From: Novosphingobium jiangmenense
GTDB lineage: Bacteria; Pseudomonadota; Alphaproteobacteria; Sphingomonadales; Sphingomonadaceae
Reading direction: 5' to 3'
DNA length: 64,000 nucleotides
Assembly: GCF_015694345.1 (NCBI RefSeq)
Contig: NZ_JADQDC010000010.1
Location: forward strand, 98,838 to 162,837
Below are positions 60,897 to 64,000 of this stretch, piece after piece; position 1 is the stretch's first letter, and each line of letters begins with the position of its first letter. A program made the translations under genes and the position numbers. A model generated the notes under the pieces. It saw only the letters and a list, made by a program, of their open reading frames with translations, was not told the origin of the DNA and made no database searches.

Positions 60897-61913
60897 ATGA
60901 CTGTCGCCGCATCGCTTGATCGTCGGTACTTCATGGCGGCTTCTCTTTTATCTCTGGGTCTTGGGCCAATGGCGCGCGGCCAGACGCCACCGCCCGCTGT
61001 TCCGGGTGGCCCCCTGCCCCCCGGCCTGCCGCAACCGGCCGAGACGATCGACCTCTGGCCCAATGGTGCGCCCGGCCAACCCGCCAGGGCGCTGATCGAG
61101 ACGGTCCAGGAACGCTCGACCGACCGTCTCGTCACCGACCGCGCCGTCTTCGGCATTTCCCGTCCACGCATGGCCGTGTTCCGGCCTGATCGTCCGAACG
61201 GTGCCGCGGTCCTGATCACGCCGGGCGGGGGCTATCGCTGGGTCGTGGTCGACAAGGAAGGCTACGAGATGGGCCGCTGGCTGGCCGCGCGTGGCTTCAC
61301 CGCCTTCGTCCTGTTCTATCGCCTGCCCGGTGAAGGCTGGGCGAGCGGCCCCGATGTTTCCCTCTCCGACGCACAACGCGCCATGCGCCTGATACGGCAC
61401 CGCGCGCGCGATCTTGCCATCGATCCCGAGCGCGTCTCGGCCATGGGCTTTTCTGCCGGCGGCCATCTCTGCGCCGATCTCGCCACCCGCTTTGCCGCAA
61501 ACACGTACGCGCCCGTAGATGCCGCCGACGCGCTCTCGGCAAAGCCCCACAGCGCCGCGCCGATCTACCCGGTCATCTCGATGTCTGCCCCCGATGCCCA
61601 TCCCGGCTCGCGCGAACTGCTGGTCGGCAAGAGCGCTTCAACCGCGCTCGAAGCCGCCCACTCGCCACAACGCAATGTACCCAAGGACGCGCCGCCCTTC
61701 TTTCTGCTCCACGCCGAGGACGACGACGCCGTGCCAGTCAACAACACCTTGCTCCTGCGCGCCGCGCTCAAGGCGCAGGGCATACGCGTCGAAACCCACC
61801 TGTTCGAATACGGAGGCCACGGCTTCGGCCTGCGCAAGGCCATCGGCAAGCCGGTCGAGGTCTGGCCCGAGCTATGGCGGGCCTGGGCGCGTACAACGGG
61901 ATTGGCGCTATGA
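60897..61913 (+). CDS. Alpha/beta hydrolase, acetyl-xylan-esterase-like, exported
   Basis: 338 aa. A Tat-like signal (LDRRYFMAASLLSLGLG) precedes the mature part. ITPGGGYRWVV is the oxyanion region, GFSAGGHLCADLA the Ser elbow, HAEDDDAVPV the Asp and YGGHGFGL the His. This group deacetylates plant oligosaccharides. AAGGAG site before ATG 60897; overlaps the GH43 gene by 4 nt. Confidence 0.85.
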   Translation: MTVAASLDRRYFMAASLLSLGLGPMARGQTPPPAVPGGPLPPGLPQPAETIDLWPNGAPGQPARALIETVQERSTDRLVTDRAVFGISRPRMAVFRPDRPNGAAVLITPGGGYRWVVVDKEGYEMGRWLAARGFTAFVLFYRLPGEGWASGPDVSLSDAQRAMRLIRHRARDLAIDPERVSAMGFSAGGHLCADLATRFAANTYAPVDAADALSAKPHSAAPIYPVISMSAPDAHPGSRELLVGKSASTALEAAHSPQRNVPKDAPPFFLLHAEDDDAVPVNNTLLLRAALKAQGIRVETHLFEYGGHGFGLRKAIGKPVEVWPELWRAWARTTGLAL

Positions 61914-63517
61914 CGATCAACCGGCGTGACGCGCTGAAGTCTGTCGCCCTTTCCTCCCTCGGCCTTGCCATCCCTCTCCCGGCAAGCGCCGAAAGTGCCC
62001 CGGCGCTGCGACCAATCTTCTCGCGACGCCGGGGCTTCGATAACCAGCGCATTGCCGATCTGGGCGATGGTACGTTCCTCAATCCGGTCCTGTCCGGCGA
62101 CCGGCCCGACCCGGCGGTCCTCAAGGACGGCAAGGACTACTACCTCACCTTCTCCAGCTTCGAGTCCTACCCCGGCCTGCTGATCTGGCATTCGCGCGAT
62201 CTGGTGAACTGGCAGCCGCGCAAGCCCGCGCTCACCCGCAACATCGGCTCGGTCTGGGCCGTCAGCCTCGAGAAGCACAAGGGCCGCTACTTCCTCTACA
62301 TCCCGGTCAAGGCTTCGCCGCGCAACGAGATCTACGTGATCCACGCCGATCATATCGACGGACCGTGGAGCGATCCGGTCCCGCTCGGCCTGCACGATCA
62401 CATCGACCCGTGCCACGCCGTCGGCGAAGACGGGTCGCGCTGGCTGTTCCTCTCGGGCGGAGACCGCGTGCGCCTCACCGACGACGGGCTGAAAGTCGCA
62501 GGGCCGGTCGAACACGTCTATGATCCATGGCGCTATCCCGATGAGTGGGACGTCGAAGGCTTTTCCCCGGAAGGGCCCAAGATCCACCGCGTCGGCAAGT
62601 GGTTCTACATGATCACCGCCGTGGGCGGCACGGCAGGTCCGCCAACCGGCCACATGGTCATCGCCGCGCGCTCGAAATCGATCCATGGGCCGTGGGAGCA
62701 GCACCCCGGCAACCCGCTGGTTCGCACCACTGACGTGCGCGAGGCGTGGTGGTCGCGCGGACACGCCAGTCTGGTGGAAGCACCCGATGGATCGTGGTGG
62801 AGCCTCTACCACGGCTTCGAGAACGGCTTCTGGACACTGGGTAGGCAATGCCTGCTCGATCCCGTCCAATGGACCGCCGACGGCTGGTTCCACATGACCG
62901 GAGGCGATCTGTCGCAACCCCTGCCAAAGCCGAAGGGGGGGCAGGTTCTGCCCCACGGCATGCCACTCAGCGATGACTTCTCCTCGCTGCAGATCGGCAC
63001 GAAATGGTCGTTCTTCCGCCCCGCGCCCGACGAGGCGGATCGCGTGCGCGTTGCCGACAAGACCCTGTTCCTCAAGGGCAAGGGTCTCGCCCCCTCCTCA
63101 TGCTCGCCGCTCCTGCTGATCGCGGGCGATACCTCCTATCAGTTCGAATGCGACATCGAGCTGGCCGAAGGCGCCACCGCTGGCCTCGTGCTGTTCTATG
63201 ACGACAAGCTCTATGCGGGCCTCGGCTTCGACAAGCACCGCTTCGTCACCCACCAGTACGGCATGGAGCGCGGACGGCCCGCCAACCCGCACGGGCCTGT
63301 CATGCGCATGCGCGTGACCAATCGCCGCCACATCGTCAGCTACCACACCTCGGGCGATGGCGGCCGCACCTGGCGCAAGTTCGACCGTGGCATGGAAGTC
63401 TCAGGCTACCATCACAACGTACGCGGAGGCTTCCTGATGCTGCGCCCGGGCCTTTACGCCGCAGGCCCCGGCGAGACGCGGTTCCGCAACTTCACATTTA
63501 CCGCACTGGACGACTGA
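61910..63517 (+). CDS. Glycoside hydrolase family 43 protein, exported
   Basis: 535 aa. A Tat-like signal (TINRRDALKSVALSSLGL) is followed by the five-bladed propeller with catalytic base Asp in SGDRPDPAVL and acid Glu in FSPEGPKIH. The last ~190 residues are a concanavalin-like beta-sandwich (LSDDFSSLQIGTKWSFFRPAPD). GH43 enzymes remove xylose, arabinose or galactose side units; the exact activity is open. Coupled to the hydrolase and to uxaC by ATGA-type overlaps. Confidence 0.87.
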   Translation: MTINRRDALKSVALSSLGLAIPLPASAESAPALRPIFSRRRGFDNQRIADLGDGTFLNPVLSGDRPDPAVLKDGKDYYLTFSSFESYPGLLIWHSRDLVNWQPRKPALTRNIGSVWAVSLEKHKGRYFLYIPVKASPRNEIYVIHADHIDGPWSDPVPLGLHDHIDPCHAVGEDGSRWLFLSGGDRVRLTDDGLKVAGPVEHVYDPWRYPDEWDVEGFSPEGPKIHRVGKWFYMITAVGGTAGPPTGHMVIAARSKSIHGPWEQHPGNPLVRTTDVREAWWSRGHASLVEAPDGSWWSLYHGFENGFWTLGRQCLLDPVQWTADGWFHMTGGDLSQPLPKPKGGQVLPHGMPLSDDFSSLQIGTKWSFFRPAPDEADRVRVADKTLFLKGKGLAPSSCSPLLLIAGDTSYQFECDIELAEGATAGLVLFYDDKLYAGLGFDKHRFVTHQYGMERGRPANPHGPVMRMRVTNRRHIVSYHTSGDGGRTWRKFDRGMEVSGYHHNVRGGFLMLRPGLYAAGPGETRFRNFTFTALDD

Positions 63518-64000
63518 TGCCCCGCAATCTTGAGCTTCACCCTGACCGTCTGTTTCCGGCCGAGCCATCGTTGCGCGCGATGGCGCGAGAGTTGTATGCG
63601 GGCGTGGCGGGGCTGCCGATTGTCAGTCCGCACGGGCACACCGATCCGCGCTGGTTTGCCGGGAACGAGACTTTCGGCAATGCGAGCGATCTGTTGCTGG
63701 TGCCCGATCACTACGTCTTCCGCATGCTCTATTCGCAAGGGGTGGCGCTCGAGGATCTGGGCGTGCGCAATCGTGGTGTCGATCCGCGTGCGGCTTGGCG
63801 GTTGTTTGCGCAAGCGTATGGGCTGTTCCGGGGCACGCCGTCGCGGATGTGGCTCGACTGGGTGTTCGCCGAAGCCTTCGGCATGGGCGTGCAGCTTTGC
63901 GCGGAGACCTCCGACCTCTACTTCGACACGATCACCGAGATGCTCAGCACTGAGGCTTTCCGCCCGCGCGCGCTGTTCGAGCGCTTCAACATCGAGGTCA
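63517..64000 (+). CDS. uxaC: Uronate isomerase (N-terminal part; cut by right edge)
   Basis: 161 residues visible. LPIVSPHGHTDPRWFAGNE holds the HxH metal motif of the amidohydrolase-fold uronate isomerases, and DHYVFRMLYSQGV is the substrate-side motif. Interconverts glucuronate/fructuronate and galacturonate/tagaturonate. ATG overlaps the GH43 stop. The tagaturonate/fructuronate reductase needed to reach UxaA is expected to the right of the window. Confidence 0.93.
   Translation, partial: MPRNLELHPDRLFPAEPSLRAMARELYAGVAGLPIVSPHGHTDPRWFAGNETFGNASDLLLVPDHYVFRMLYSQGVALEDLGVRNRGVDPRAAWRLFAQAYGLFRGTPSRMWLDWVFAEAFGMGVQLCAETSDLYFDTITEMLSTEAFRPRALFERFNIEV

Overview
The window reads as chromosomal DNA of a sphingomonad, most likely Novosphingobium or a close relative. 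The evidence is high-GC coding with strong G/C third positions, three large TonB-dependent receptors, an UrcA-family protein, a PutA without DNA-binding domain next to an Lrp-type regulator, HWE-kinase signalling and a pectin/uronate utilisation locus. This is inferred from family content only; no database search was possible.

Region by region. (1) 1-5.5 kb, minus strand: an ECF sigma factor, a FecR anti-sigma factor, a TonB receptor with a signalling (STN) domain, and the N-terminal third of an AtxE2-type lasso-peptide isopeptidase cut by the window edge. This is the uptake and opening half of a lasso-peptide locus; precursor and maturation genes are not in the window. (2) 5.8-7.5 kb: a small DUF5818-like protein and a tyrosine integrase beside tRNA-Met, which suggests that the material to the left lies on an integrated island. 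(3) 7.6-11.9 kb: a possible nucleotide-signalling module made of a SLOG-like Rossmann protein with four membrane segments, a Crp/Fnr regulator, and a TPR-SLOG-cyclase-homology protein whose second metal site is lost. A long dyad lies in the divergent promoter. (4) 12-13.3 kb: UrcA protein and a sterol-desaturase-family hydroxylase. (5) 13.4-24.5 kb: a tightly overlapped guanidine/urea-type nitrogen operon (lipoprotein ABC importer, NikR-like regulator, two urea-carboxylase-associated proteins, biotin carboxylase, allophanate hydrolase, secreted propeller). A NikR-spaced palindrome sits upstream. (6) 24.7-31.1 kb: HWE kinase, a 272-bp miniature element, a stress protein, and a flavoprotein/Rieske oxygenase/double-SnoaL catabolic set. 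(7) 31.4-40.9 kb: DUF3885 protein, proline catabolism (putA and Lrp), a 1.1-kb repeat-rich gap, a PLP enzyme, TrmL, DUF1905, a cyclophilin and tRNA-Ser. (8) 41-46.8 kb: a chemoreceptor behind a TonB receptor, and a DUF2332 protein. (9) 47-64 kb: a hexuronate/pectin locus bound together by six copies of a LacI-type operator (TGACACCGGTTACC): hexuronate MFS, hydratase, UxaA, LacI, RpiB-like isomerase, SDR, KDG kinase, esterases, cupin, PL1 lyase, TonB receptor, GH43 and UxaC (cut by the right edge).

How the genes work together. In the last region secreted lyase, esterases and GH43 release unsaturated and saturated uronates. These enter through the TonB receptor and MFS carrier and converge on 2-keto-3-deoxygluconate, which KdgK phosphorylates. 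In region 5 the ABC importer feeds carboxylation, deimination and allophanate hydrolysis to yield ammonia.
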